Notes: a model not told the origin generated them from the letters alone. A stretch of 64,000 nucleotides of DNA from Nostoc mirabile CHAB5784 (GCF_020829645.1 NZ_JAIVFS010000033.1:22532-86531); one strand, 5' to 3'; positions 22,771 to 32,372 are shown, counted from the stretch's first letter. Program-made: numbers and translations.

Positions 22771-24393
22771 CTAATCACTTATTTTCTTTGTATGCCCAAG
22801 TTGAATTAGCAGCCAAGCTCCTCCAGAGGATATCAATAACAACGGTGTCAACCAATCACCCCAACGCACATATAAAGTCTGCGTTTGTCTCCGATAAATT
22901 GTTTCAGCATGAGTTTCGTAAGTATTATATCCAGATATCCACAAGGTTCTGCCGTGAGGATCTATAAAGCCTGAATATCCTGTATTCGTTGCCCGTGCTG
23001 ACCATCTATCAGTTTCAATTGCCCGCATGATATCTTGTGCATGGTGCTGGAACGGCATCGATGCAGTGTAATGGGCATCGTTAGAAGAACTGAGGATAAA
23101 TTGCCCACCCGCAGCAGCTTGACGGCGAAATTGCTCAGGAAAAGCAGATTCATAACATATACTAGCGATCGCCCGACCAAAAGGAGTATCAAATATTTGA
23201 TTTGTCGAACCCGGAACTTGATGTGCTTCCAGAGGCGACAAGCGTTGAACTATCCCGCCTAAAATTCCTTCAAAGGGAATATATTCTCCCAAAGGTACTA
23301 GTTTGGACTTATCGTAGCGGCTGACAATTTCACCTTTAGCATTAAAAGTAAACAAACTAATTGTATAACTGTCTCCCCGTTCTCCAAAAGCCCCAATCCA
23401 AGCAACTACGCCTTTTTCCTTCACTGCTGCGACTAAGGCAGTTCCCAGTAAGTCACGCTGGAAAATAGGTAAGGCTCCTTCTGGGGTGAGGACTGCATCT
23501 ACACCTTGATTTGCTAAAGTTATATACCCACTGGTATAGTTTTCTTGGGCGCGACGAAACCCTTCAGAACTTCGTAAAAGTCGGTTCGGGATATTACCCT
23601 GAACAATCCCCACTTTCAAGGCTGCTTCTGGTAACTGGGCGATGGGACGGCTATATAAGATAAAACCGATAAGGTGTAAAGTAATTAATAATCCTGTGGC
23701 GCTAACCCAGTATTTATTAACGAACCGCCAAGGCGCAGAGGACACAGAGAAAATCTTGGCGTCCTTGGCGTCTTGGCGGTTCGTCCATCCTTCAGCAATT
23801 AACCCATTCACGGCAACTATTCCTGCTGTCACAGTATTAGGCCCAGAGAGTTGCCCCAGATGTAAAATTACGAGATTGTGCGGACTTTGAGTGTAAGCAA
23901 GGGAACTCCACCACAAAGGCCCCGCACTCCACAGACTCTCTAATCCGCACCAGACGGCTGTACCAATCAATATACGTAGCCACGGTTTTTGTCCGTTTAG
24001 GCGAACCATCACAGCTGCCCAAATAGCAACGAATACCCCTCCCAAGAGGCTGATAAATCCCCAACAAAAAAGAGTGATTGCCAAGCTTGGCAACCAAGGA
24101 ACGCCCAACCATGTCATCGGATGAATTCCGGTAATCCAAGATAGGGCGACACCGTGATAACCGATACCCCATAGGAAAGCAAGGGGGAATTGGTTTTTGC
24201 CTTTAGCTGAAGGGACAACTAGCACCCATAAGGGAACTAGGGCAATCCAAGCCAAGAACCATGCACCTACAGGGGCGACGGTTAGCCCCATTAAAATGCC
24301 GCTAGCTAAGGCAATTAAGCAAGGGAGTAAGGCGGTTAATTTCTCCCCCTGCCTCTCCTGCTTTTTACTCTGCTTCTTCTGCATCGGCAGCAT
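22771..24393 (-). CDS. lnt: Apolipoprotein N-acyltransferase
   Basis: Adds the third acyl chain to the N-terminal cysteine of lipoproteins at the inner membrane. The 540-residue protein has about six N-terminal transmembrane helices, then a CN-hydrolase domain with the Glu-Lys-Cys triad in LTPEGALP, DKSKLVPLGEY and ICYESAFP, and a C-terminal helix. Start at 24393 or 24384 (MQKKQ), both overlapping the gyrA 3' end, so it is transcribed with gyrA. Residues around WTNRQDAKDAKI...APWRFVNKYW come from a 65 bp palindromic repeat (23720-23784) inserted in frame in the loop before the hydrolase domain. Confidence 0.93.
   Translation of the reverse strand: MLPMQKKQSKKQERQGEKLTALLPCLIALASGILMGLTVAPVGAWFLAWIALVPLWVLVVPSAKGKNQFPLAFLWGIGYHGVALSWITGIHPMTWLGVPWLPSLAITLFCWGFISLLGGVFVAIWAAVMVRLNGQKPWLRILIGTAVWCGLESLWSAGPLWWSSLAYTQSPHNLVILHLGQLSGPNTVTAGIVAVNGLIAEGWTNRQDAKDAKIFSVSSAPWRFVNKYWVSATGLLITLHLIGFILYSRPIAQLPEAALKVGIVQGNIPNRLLRSSEGFRRAQENYTSGYITLANQGVDAVLTPEGALPIFQRDLLGTALVAAVKEKGVVAWIGAFGERGDSYTISLFTFNAKGEIVSRYDKSKLVPLGEYIPFEGILGGIVQRLSPLEAHQVPGSTNQIFDTPFGRAIASICYESAFPEQFRRQAAAGGQFILSSSNDAHYTASMPFQHHAQDIMRAIETDRWSARATNTGYSGFIDPHGRTLWISGYNTYETHAETIYRRQTQTLYVRWGDWLTPLLLISSGGAWLLIQLGHTKKISD
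23720..23784. repeat. Palindromic repeat inserted in frame within lnt
   Basis: Ends ACGAACCGCCAAGGCGC and CTTGGCGGTTCGT are inverted copies. The same CCGCCAAG...CTTGGCGG repeat type is common between genes in Nostoc genomes; here it keeps the lnt frame open. Confidence 0.75.
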
Positions 24394-26971
24394 CAGGTGG
24401 AACTATTGCCACTCCGGTAATAGCGTCATCTTCGTCTAAACGCTGCACTCTGACTCCAGTTGCCGATCGCGATTGGATAGAAATCGCATTTACCGCTTGA
24501 CGGATGATAATACCGCGATTTGTCACCATCATGATTTCATCATCATCATTGTTGACAATGCGTAGGGTTGCCAACTTATCTTTGGTTTTGCGGTTTTTGA
24601 ACTTGGTTGCCATTAAACCCTGACCGGCACGATTTTGTAGTCGGAACTGGGCAACTGGTACGCGCTTACCATATCCTCCCATTGTAATTACCAACACCCA
24701 AGGGCCAACAATGCCACTGCTAGGCACTTCTGCGGACTCTTCATTAGTTTCAGTAATTTCGATATCTTCTGTTTCAATTGTTTCGATATCTTCAGTTTCG
24801 GCTTCTGTAACTATATCCAAAGTTTCAAGAATTGCTGCGGGGAGGATATCCATACCCACCAGTTCATCTTTATTTTTGAGTTTCATTGCTTTCACCCCAC
24901 GAGTCGCCCTACTTAAAGGACGCAGTTGTTCGTGGTTGCACCGGAAGTTAATCGCCATCCCGTTCCGAGAACCAATGATTACACTGTCCTCTACTCTAGC
25001 GCGTCGCACCCAGCGCAGTTGGTCGCCTTCTTCTAAGGAAATGGCAATCAAACCATTGGCGCGAATGTGACTAAACGCGGCCAATTCGGTTTTCTTGATA
25101 TTGCCGCCCTTAGTAAGCATGACCAGATATTCTTCACTGCTAAACTCGTCAACAGGTACAATCGAGGTGATTTTTTCCTCTTTGGGAATCGGTAGCATCT
25201 GGACAATTGGTGTCCCTCGGCTAGTACGCGAACTCGCTGGAATTTGATAAGCTCTCAGGCAATAAACAACACCACGCTCACTAAAGAATAAAATACTGTC
25301 GTGATCGCAGCAAGTCAAAAAATGCTCAATGGTATCATCATCTTTCACCTTGGCTGCGGCTTTGCCTCTGGTAGCACGGCTTTGCGCTTCAAAGGTGTTA
25401 ACTGGCATCCGTTTGATGTAGCCTTGCTCTGTAACCAAAATTATTGCTTTTTCATTGGCAATTAGGTCACGGTCATCTAGTTCCCCTTCTCCTGGTAAAA
25501 TCACCGTGCGGCGGGGTGTGGCAAAGCTAGTTTTTAGTTGCGCGACTTCAGTTTCAATGATTTCTAGCACTCTCTCCCGGCGTGCCAAAATATCTTGCAA
25601 ATCGGTAATTTTCGCTTGTAATTCCTCGTGTTCCAAACGAATTTTGTCTGCTTCTAAGGCAGTCAACCGCCGCAATTGCATTTGCAAAATTGCATCTGCT
25701 TGCACTTCCGAAAGTCCGTAAGTTGTGATTAATTCGCCTTTAGCTGTGGGCGCATCGGGAGCATGACGAATCAAGACAATAATTGGATCTAACTGGGATA
25801 GGGCAATTAATAATCCTTGCAGGAGATGGTCGCGTTCCTCGGCTTTCCGCAGTTCGTAGCGGGTGCGTCTGGCAATGGATTCGATGCGGAAATCCAAGAA
25901 GACGGTTAAGAACTGCTTGAGGGTGAGTACTTGGGGTTCGCTATTCACCAACGCCAGCATGTTCGCCCCAAAGTTGGCTTGCAGTGGCGTTTGCTTGTAG
26001 AGGTTGTTCAGCACAACGCGGGGATAAGCATCACGCTTGAGTTCGATGACAACTCGCATCCCGTCGCGATCGCTTTCATCCCGGATATCTGCGATGCCCT
26101 CTAGACGCTTTTCGTTCACCATTTCGGCGATTTTTTCAATCAGCGCCGCTTTATTGGTTTGATAGGGCAATTCAGTAATGATAATTGCTTCTCTATCTGG
26201 GCGTCCCCGTTGTTCAACGGTTTCAATGTTAGCGACACCACGCATGGTGATGGAACCACGCCCGGTGGTGTAAGCTTCTCGAATGGCAGATGTCCCCAAA
26301 ATTTGCGCCCCAGTCGGAAAGTCTGGGCCGTGGACATACTGCATTAACTCAATATCGGTGATTTCTGGATTGTGGATTACAGCCACCAAAGCATCAATCA
26401 ATTCGCCCAAATTGTGCGGCGGAATGTTGGTTGCCATACCCACGGCAATCCCAGAGGAACCGTTGAGTAACAACTGCGGAATTCGCGCCGGTAGCACTGT
26501 CGGTTCTTGCTGGGAACCGTCGAAGTTATCGGCGAAATCTACGGTTTCATACTCGATGTCGTGTAGTAGACCAGCGCTAGTTAAAGCTTGCAAGCGGCAT
26601 TCTGTGTACCGCATGGCGGCTGGCGGATCGTTATCTACCGAACCAAAGTTACCATGTCCGTTAACTAGGGGCGATCGCATGGAAAAATCCTGCGCCATCC
26701 GCACCAAGGCATCATATACTGCCGTGTCACCGTGGGGGTGGTATTTACCCAACACTTCCCCCACCACACGGGCGCATTTCTTAAAGGGGCGATCGTGCAG
26801 TAGACCTAGCTCGTGCATTGCGTAGAGAATGCGACGATGCACAGGTTTTAGACCATCCCTGGCATCTGGCAACGCCCGACCCACTATCACGCTCATGGCG
26901 TATTCCAGATAAGACTGCGACATTTCGGTTCGCAAGTCTATCGGGATAATCCTCTCCTGTGAGGTTGTCAT
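24365..26971 (-). CDS. gyrA: DNA gyrase subunit A
   Basis: Type IIA topoisomerase subunit of 868 residues. It has the winged-helix/tower core with active-site Tyr122 (AAMRYTEC, same number as E. coli GyrA), Thr83 at the quinolone-contact position in HPHGDTAVYD, and a C-terminal beta-pinwheel with a GyrA-box-like SRATRGKAA near 535. An acidic Glu/Thr-rich insert (about 740-770, IETEDIETIETEDIEITE) interrupts the pinwheel and is unusual. The gene starts at 26971 and overlaps lnt by 29 bp at its end, implying co-transcription. Confidence 0.95.
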   Translation of the reverse strand: MTTSQERIIPIDLRTEMSQSYLEYAMSVIVGRALPDARDGLKPVHRRILYAMHELGLLHDRPFKKCARVVGEVLGKYHPHGDTAVYDALVRMAQDFSMRSPLVNGHGNFGSVDNDPPAAMRYTECRLQALTSAGLLHDIEYETVDFADNFDGSQQEPTVLPARIPQLLLNGSSGIAVGMATNIPPHNLGELIDALVAVIHNPEITDIELMQYVHGPDFPTGAQILGTSAIREAYTTGRGSITMRGVANIETVEQRGRPDREAIIITELPYQTNKAALIEKIAEMVNEKRLEGIADIRDESDRDGMRVVIELKRDAYPRVVLNNLYKQTPLQANFGANMLALVNSEPQVLTLKQFLTVFLDFRIESIARRTRYELRKAEERDHLLQGLLIALSQLDPIIVLIRHAPDAPTAKGELITTYGLSEVQADAILQMQLRRLTALEADKIRLEHEELQAKITDLQDILARRERVLEIIETEVAQLKTSFATPRRTVILPGEGELDDRDLIANEKAIILVTEQGYIKRMPVNTFEAQSRATRGKAAAKVKDDDTIEHFLTCCDHDSILFFSERGVVYCLRAYQIPASSRTSRGTPIVQMLPIPKEEKITSIVPVDEFSSEEYLVMLTKGGNIKKTELAAFSHIRANGLIAISLEEGDQLRWVRRARVEDSVIIGSRNGMAINFRCNHEQLRPLSRATRGVKAMKLKNKDELVGMDILPAAILETLDIVTEAETEDIETIETEDIEITETNEESAEVPSSGIVGPWVLVITMGGYGKRVPVAQFRLQNRAGQGLMATKFKNRKTKDKLATLRIVNNDDDEIMMVTNRGIIIRQAVNAISIQSRSATGVRVQRLDEDDAITGVAIVPPDAADAEEAE

Positions 26972-27127
26972 AACCTAAAAATCTCCAAAAATCGTAGATT
27001 TTAGCTTTTTTACTCAACAAAGCGCAAAATTATTCTAAATTGCTCTTGAATAATTGCCATAATTTGATACAATCCTAACATATATTGCTTTTTTTTGCCT
27101 GGAAAGCTAACTCAAGCGTCTTAGTAG

Positions 27128-27289
27128 ATGCTCTTTGGTTTGATCCAAGTTCTACCAGAGGCACTGGACTTAATCAAATACCCTCCGAAAATTGACGATG
27201 TTATTCGGGAGCAGTCGGTAGAAGAACGTAAAAGTAACTCAGCTTTAGTACCGGAAATCATTGATGAACAAAATGATGAATTGAGCTAA
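27128..27289 (+). CDS. Possible small protein, unrecognised
   Basis: A 53-residue frame, MLFGLIQVLPEALDLIKYPP then an acidic tail VPEIIDEQNDELS. Codon usage looks normal and the tail is hydrophilic, but there is no clear SD and no family match. It could be the remnant of a longer gene. Confidence 0.25.
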   Translation: MLFGLIQVLPEALDLIKYPPKIDDVIREQSVEERKSNSALVPEIIDEQNDELS

Positions 27290-27571
27290 TTCACAAACGA
27301 AGTAGGGCGATATATCATAGCTTACTAATAGTAAAAAATATGACTGTCTAGCTGCTTGGACAATAACAAAACTTTTACCTATATCAACTTAATTTAGGTA
27401 CTTCAAGGAATCTTGTTGGATCTCATCAACTGTGACTCTTTGCATTTGAGCTTTTTGGCGTAATGGTATAGGGATATTAGATTACTTGACTAGATTGGAG
27501 TGTCATGTCTGAGGACAAGTAGCTTTGCGTCTAAGTACTTTGCGGGAGGTTGAGTGAAGCGATCACAGAAC

Positions 27572-27823
27572 CTAAAAATTGATCAATATGTCTGTAGCTG
27601 TAGATTGGGTGAAGTAATCCAGATATAACCCGCATTTCTCACAAGCCCTGCGATGGCTACGCCCGCCGCAGGCATCGCACTCTTCATAATCCTTATCCAG
27701 AATATGTTTCGGGCATTTTCGACAGGTTATTTTTTGATGCAGTGTGAAAAATCGGAATCTAGATTTTATAAGGCTTTGAGAATTGTGGTGATAAATCCGG
27801 GTATAAGCATTCCTTGATTGCAT
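27572..27823 (-). CDS. Possible zinc-ribbon protein or fragment
   Basis: An 83-residue frame with three paired-cysteine units: CRKC, CDAC and CEKC, the last in CEKCGLYLDYF. The middle part (CDACGGRSHRRAC) is encoded by the dispersed palindrome TGCGATGCCTGCGGCGGGCG, so the original protein probably had a single CxxC...CxxC ribbon. Start codon and expression are uncertain. It may be the tail of a lost gene. Confidence 0.35.
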   Translation of the reverse strand: MQSRNAYTRIYHHNSQSLIKSRFRFFTLHQKITCRKCPKHILDKDYEECDACGGRSHRRACEKCGLYLDYFTQSTATDILINF

Positions 27824-27896
27824 TGAACAACCTTTTACTTTAGGTATCTTATTAATTACTTACTGTAGTTCAACATTAGCTTATTGTAGTATATAA

Positions 27897-28566
27897 TACA
27901 GTTGCAAGCATAAAATCGCATTATACGAAGGATTAAATGGTACTCCCCTCAGCAATATTGACATTGACAACTTTAAAATTGCCTTTCTCTCAAAATACCA
28001 GTTTGATAATGATGCTATTCGAGGGGCTGTATTAGTTACAGATAAAGAAACAAAACCACTTGAATTTCGTGTGACTGAACCAGTACGTCCTACAAAAATC
28101 CAGAGAACACTTTATGGAGAAATTCTATATGATTATATCCTTGTAGAGCTAATAGCACTTCCTTTACTTACAGCTTTAAAAGAAAAACCAAATATTGTTA
28201 TAGTTCAAGATGAAATTTTAATCAATGTCAATCAAAAGCATGAGTACGAAAAAGCATTAGACATTGGTCGGATTCAATTAGAAACATCAATTCAAACAGA
28301 AAGTGATTTTCAAGTTAGAAATAATATTTTTAAACTTATTGGTAATTTAAAAAAAATATGTAATTTTGCTTCTGGTCAGTCAACTAGCCCAAAGAGTGAA
28401 TTACTAATAGAGTATATAGAAACAATAGCCGCCAATGGAGAAAAAGTTTTAGTATTTTCTCAGTATAAACAAGAGGGAATTAATAAAATTGAAACACTTT
28501 TAAATCAACAAAAAATAGGTTTTGTTTCATACAAAGGTGAAATGTCTGTACAGCAGAGAAATAACG
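27897..28566 (+). pseudogene. SNF2-type helicase remnant
   Basis: An open frame without its own start reads HKIALYEGLNGTPLSNIDID, then FLSKYQFDNDAIRGAVLVTD, and near the end SPKSELLIEYIETIAANGEK and VLVFSQYKQEGINKI...VSYKGEM, which resembles the start of the C-terminal helicase domain (motif IV region) of SNF2 ATPases. Walker motifs are absent upstream, and the frame runs at about 28567 into unrelated sequence. It is a chimeric remnant of a helicase gene; the middle section is of a kind I do not recognise. Confidence 0.45.
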
Positions 28567-28568
28567 CT

Positions 28569-28830
28569 GGCATCCGTCGGCTTGGGCTAAGTTTGGTCTT
28601 CCACCGTCACCGCAGATTTTAGCGATCGCACCCACAAATTTACCAGATTGCAAGACCTTTTTATTGACTTTTAGACTAAAAGCTGAAATTCCAACATAGT
28701 AATTCGCCTGTGCTTCTAAGGTTGCAGTAATTTGACCTTTACTACCATTACTAGCATGAGTAGAGTAAACTTGTTTGCCACTCTCAATCAATCCATTATT
28801 GTTGCTATTGTAATAGATGAATGCAGGCAA
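28569..28830 (-). pseudogene. Fragment of a secreted-protein (PPC-like) domain
   Basis: Minus-strand frame with IYYNSNNNGLIESGKQVYST, TATLEAQANYYVGISAF and KICGDGGRP..., resembling a piece of the beta-sandwich pre-peptidase C-terminal-like domains of secreted proteins. No start or stop belonging to a full gene is seen. It abuts the helicase remnant, so a recombination joint lies near 28567. Confidence 0.3.
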
Positions 28831-28930
28831 TTGACTAAAATTACCAGCTAGTTAGTACATTTTGTTAACAAAGCCAACTGATGGCGATCGCACGACATAC
28901 AGGATATTCTCACGTAAAGGAGAGCAAATT

Positions 28931-29578
28931 TTGGCAGCAGTCCGAGTCCGCCAGCATGTTAATCCACTTGGTAAAAAGTATCAAACACCAGCAAGTCCCC
29001 AAGACTTGGAAAAAATTTATGCAAAGCCAAATCAACCGCTACATTTAGATATTGGCTGCGCTAAAGGACAGTTTTTGGTGAATATGGCTCAAATAGAACT
29101 CAACTGGAATTTTCTTGGGTTGGAAATTCGGGAACCTCTGGTGGTGGAGGCGAATAAGTTACGTTCTGAGTTAGGTTTGACAAACCTGCACTATTTATTT
29201 TGCAATGTGAATAACTCATTGCACTCCCTTTTCTCTTCCCTTCCACCAGGAAGTTTACAGCGCGTTACAATTCAATTCCCCGATCCTTGGTTTAAAACCC
29301 GCCACGCTAAACGCCGTGTAGTGCAACCAGAACTAGTGGCAGAATTAGCTAATTATCTTGCAGTTGGGGGAGTTGTATTTCTGCAATCAGATATGGAATT
29401 TGTTGCGGTGGAAATGCGCGATCGCTTTGCCGCTCATCCAGCTTATCAGAAAGTTGGTACAGAAGAATGGTTAGCTGAAAACCCGCTACCAGTCCCCACA
29501 GAACGGGAAATAGGTACGCAAAAAAAGGGTGAGCCTGTTTATCGAGCTTTGTTTGAAAGAGTGAGAAATGCAGAATAG
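28931..29578 (+). CDS. trmB: tRNA (guanine-N7-)-methyltransferase
   Basis: Methylates G46 in tRNA variable loops. The core shows the SAM-binding motif LDIGCAKGQFLVNMAQ, LGLEIREPLV, and the TrmB block QRVTIQFPDPWFKTRHAKRR (residues shown within 20), ending GEPVYRALFER. I start the gene at the TTG at 28931 because AAGGAG lies 8 bases upstream and because relatives start AAVRVRQHVNP; an upstream ATG-like start at 28862 would extend it through unconserved sequence. 215 residues, normal for the family. Confidence 0.93.
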   Translation: MAAVRVRQHVNPLGKKYQTPASPQDLEKIYAKPNQPLHLDIGCAKGQFLVNMAQIELNWNFLGLEIREPLVVEANKLRSELGLTNLHYLFCNVNNSLHSLFSSLPPGSLQRVTIQFPDPWFKTRHAKRRVVQPELVAELANYLAVGGVVFLQSDMEFVAVEMRDRFAAHPAYQKVGTEEWLAENPLPVPTEREIGTQKKGEPVYRALFERVRNAE

Positions 29579-30155
29579 AGATATTGATAATATCAACTCT
29601 ATTCCACAATATTTTGAATTGAAAGTTTTCTTGAGCAGCCTTAAAACTATTTAGTAGTATAGACTTAAATCTTATTTGTTATCTTGTCGTTAGACATTGC
29701 TCATCAGTCAGAAAAGTTTTGGAGACATAAATGTTTTATTAAGGGTAAAAAAGTTAGTGATATATTCTCTTAGAATTGGTGCAAAACCTTGCTATGAATG
29801 AATTACAGCGTTTTTCAAGTAATTGAACTATGCTACTCCCATTCCCTACTCCCCATCTCAGTCGTGGTCTAAATACCTGAAAATTGCTGTAATAGATATA
29901 TGAACTTGATAAATAAATAGTTAAGCTGTTAAGCATTTAATTTGCACATTGGCACCGCAGAGGGCAGGGGGCAGAGGTCAGGGGAGAGAGTTTCCAGCTT
30001 TTATTGACAATAAAAATGGTGCAACTTGTAGGCGCGACAGCTTATTACTGAAAAGTATCGATTGACAGGGCGGCCGCATTATGTCAATAAAAAGATTTTA
30101 TTCTCAATAAGCTGAAAAGCAGTCGCATTAATAGCTGCTTATTGACATAAGTTTA
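29579..30155. other. Non-coding stretch with a small palindromic element
   Basis: No gene is seen. G-rich GGGCAGGGGGCAGAGGTCAGGGG lies at 29963-29985. Perfect 12 bp inverted repeats TTATGTCAATAA (30079-30090) and TTATTGACATAA (30139-30150) enclose 48 bp and could be a small mobile repeat or RNA hairpin. Confidence 0.5.
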
Positions 30156-30208
30156 GCGTAGGCGTAGCCCGCACTTCGACAAAGCTCAGTGACCATCGTA
30201 GACATCGC
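30156..30208. repeat. Left 53 bp direct repeat flanking the spliceotide-type locus
   Basis: Starts GCGTAGGC and ends AGACATCGC. It matches 32780-32832 at all but about two positions. The 2.6 kb between the two copies holds exactly the four genes of the first RiPP locus. Confidence 0.85.
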
Positions 30209-30472
30209 TCTGAAGCTAGGAAAATAAATCAAACGTGAAATGCTGATTTTTTCGTTGGTTCTTAACCTTGCTTATGATCAAGAGTAATTTAGATGCGTTT
30301 GCCCTGTATCGGTTGATTATTTAGTGACATAAAAGTTTTATTTATGTCTAGTTAACAATTGGCAAAACATAGTTAAATCATTTCTCTCATGCCTAAAATA
30401 TAGACAGATTAGGTAATTCCAGTACTTAGTAATTAAGCCTATATCTAGTTATATATTCTGAGGAAAAGCGAA

Positions 30473-30631
30473 ATGGAAGGCAAGAAAAAGAATTCAAATC
30501 TTCAATTAGAAATTAACAATCTAATTGATAACGCTGTTAACAATGCAGTAGCACGACGGAACCCTGTTGAGGATTTAGAAGATGCTTTGCAGTTGAAGTG
30601 GCAACACCGACTATTGGTTAAGCAAAGCTAG
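30473..30631 (+). CDS. Small protein preceding the Nif11-type precursor
   Basis: A 52-residue protein, MEGKKKNSNLQLEINNLIDN then AVNNAVARRNPVEDLEDALQ and a basic end LKWQHRLLVKQS. A strong SD (TGAGGAAAAG) lies 4-5 bases before the ATG. It is 31 bp upstream of the precursor gene and in the same direction, so part of the RiPP operon. I do not recognise the family; it lacks a GG leader end, so it is more likely an accessory or recognition protein than a precursor. Confidence 0.6.
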   Translation: MEGKKKNSNLQLEINNLIDNAVNNAVARRNPVEDLEDALQLKWQHRLLVKQS

Positions 30632-30662
30632 GTCTGTAATTAAATAATTTTATGAGGAAATC

Positions 30663-31034
30663 ATGTCCATAAAAAATGTTCAAGCCTTTTATGCACAGCT
30701 AGCAAATGATGAAGCTTTTCGCGCTCAAATTCAAGGAGTGAAAAGTAAGGAAGAATGTAGCCAAATTGTTCAAAGTGCTGGCTACAATTTCACCCAAGAT
30801 GAGTTTGAAGAATATACGGCTCAATTGTTGGAGTCAACTGCTGGCGACGATGAACTCAAGGATTTAAATGAAGAAGAACTAGAAGCCGTTTTTGGTGGGG
30901 CTTCATCAATTACTGGGAAGCCTACTATACGGCCGCTATATGGAGTTATTGTTACGGAACCTATTGATTGTCCTCACAAGCCACCTGGTTATCAGCTTGC
31001 CTATGGAGTTATTCAGTCAGATAATATTGCTTAG
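30663..31034 (+). CDS. Nif11-leader RiPP precursor with two XYG (spliceotide) sites
   Basis: A 123-residue precursor peptide. Residues 1-79 form a Nif11-type leader (SIKNVQAFYAQLANDEAFRA at the start, ELEAVFGG with the Gly-Gly at 78-79). The core 80-123 contains two X-Tyr-Gly motifs, LYG (92-94, PLYGVIV) and AYG (113-115, LAYGVIQ), the sites at which PlpX-type radical SAM enzymes excise a tyramine unit to leave an alpha-keto-beta-amino acid residue. There is one core cysteine (Cys103). SD AGGAAA precedes the ATG. The maturase gene follows after a hairpin. Product bioactivity unknown. Confidence 0.85.
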   Translation: MSIKNVQAFYAQLANDEAFRAQIQGVKSKEECSQIVQSAGYNFTQDEFEEYTAQLLESTAGDDELKDLNEEELEAVFGGASSITGKPTIRPLYGVIVTEPIDCPHKPPGYQLAYGVIQSDNIA

Positions 31035-31054
31035 ATAAGAGTTTAGGTTTATGG

Positions 31055-31083
31055 GGACGGATAGGGATATATTCGTCCTTTTC
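31055..31083 (+). terminator. Hairpin between precursor and maturase genes
   Basis: Stem GGACG(GAT)/(ATT)CGTCC at 31055-31062 and 31071-31078 followed by TTTTC. A weak terminator or processing hairpin here would let the precursor mRNA outnumber the maturase mRNA, a common arrangement in RiPP operons. Confidence 0.5.
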
Positions 31084-31109
31084 TCAAGAAATTAATTGAG
31101 GGTATTCTA

Positions 31110-32372
31110 ATGACTTATCGTCGAATTAGCTATGCAGTTTGGGAAATTACATTAAAGTGTAATCTAGCTTGCCAGCACTGCGGTTCTCGTGCTGGTCATA
31201 CAAGAGCGAACGAACTTTCTACAACAGAAGCCCTTGATTTAGTCAAGCAAATGGCGGAAGTGGGAATCACTGAAGTAACCATAATTGGTGGTGAAGCATT
31301 TCTGCGTCCTGATTGGCTGGAGATTGCCCAAGCAATTACCCAAGCGGGGATGCTTTGCGGTATGACCACTGGAGGTTATGGTATCACTCTCGACACAGCA
31401 CGCCGGATGAAAGAAGCTGGAATTAGAGTGGTATCTGTCTCAGTTGATGGCTTAGAAGCAACTCACGATCGCCTCCGTGGTAGACAAGGCTCTTGGCAAT
31501 GGGCGTTTAAGACTATGAGCAATCTCAAACAAGCAGGTATTCCCTTCGGCTGCAACACTCAAATCAATCGTCTCTCTGCACCAGAATTTCCTCGTATTTA
31601 CGAGCATCTGCGCGACGCCGGAATCTTCGCTTGGCAAATTCAATTGACTGTACCGATGGGGAATGCAGCAGATAATAGTGAGATTCTGCTGCAACCTTAT
31701 GAATTACTAGATGTATATCCTATGATTGCTCGTGTTGCTCAACGGGCAAAGCGAGAAGGGGTGCAAGTACAGCCAGGAAATAATATTGGCTATTACGGGC
31801 CCTATGAGCGATTGTTGCGAGGAGGAGATGCTTGGTCTTTTTGGCAGGGATGTAGTGCTGGACTGTCTGCTATAGGCATCGAAGCCGATGGTGCTATCAA
31901 AGGTTGTCCCTCACTACCTACCACAGCATACACTGGCGGTAACATCCGCGATTATTCACTACGGACAATTATTGAAGAAACCGAAGAATTACGGTTTAAT
32001 CTCGGAGCGGATACTCCTAAAGGAACATCACATTTATGGGGTTTTTGCAAGACTTGTGAATTTGCCCAACTCTGTCGAGGTGGTTGCAGTTGGACTGCTC
32101 ACGTTTTCTTTGATAAGAGAGGTAATAATCCTTATTGTCATCATCGCGCCCTGACTCAGGAAAAAGGCGGTATTCGAGAGCGAGTTTTTCTTCAACGTCG
32201 GGCGGACGGAAACCCCTTTGACAATGGGGAGTTTGGGCTAATTGAAGAACCGATAAATGCTCCTTGGCCTGAAAACGATCCGCTTCATTTTACTAGCGAT
32301 CGCATTCAATGGCCAGAAGGTTGGGAAGAAGAACCAAATTTAGCATTATCTTTAGTTAGTTCTAGTAATTAA
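31110..32372 (+). CDS. Radical SAM/SPASM peptide maturase, PlpX-like (Nif11-class maturase)
   Basis: A 420-residue radical SAM enzyme. The [4Fe-4S] cluster motif CNLACQHC gives Cys17, Cys21, Cys24; GGEAFLRP follows as the SAM-binding GGE motif. The C-terminal SPASM domain has cysteines in WQGCSAG, IKGCPSLP, GFCKTCEFAQLCRGGC and YCHH for auxiliary clusters. Starting YRRISYAVWEITLKCNLAC, it matches my recollection of the Nif11-class peptide maturase group that contains PlpX, the splicease of Pleurocapsa. With the XYG-bearing precursor 75 bp upstream, removal of tyramine from LYG and AYG is the expected reaction. SD GAGGGT. Confidence 0.87.
   Translation: MTYRRISYAVWEITLKCNLACQHCGSRAGHTRANELSTTEALDLVKQMAEVGITEVTIIGGEAFLRPDWLEIAQAITQAGMLCGMTTGGYGITLDTARRMKEAGIRVVSVSVDGLEATHDRLRGRQGSWQWAFKTMSNLKQAGIPFGCNTQINRLSAPEFPRIYEHLRDAGIFAWQIQLTVPMGNAADNSEILLQPYELLDVYPMIARVAQRAKREGVQVQPGNNIGYYGPYERLLRGGDAWSFWQGCSAGLSAIGIEADGAIKGCPSLPTTAYTGGNIRDYSLRTIIEETEELRFNLGADTPKGTSHLWGFCKTCEFAQLCRGGCSWTAHVFFDKRGNNPYCHHRALTQEKGGIRERVFLQRRADGNPFDNGEFGLIEEPINAPWPENDPLHFTSDRIQWPEGWEEEPNLALSLVSSSN

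Noticed and set aside
23837..24172. Antisense and alternative frames over lnt and gyrA
   Set aside because: They lie inside well-conserved genes and show no domain of their own.
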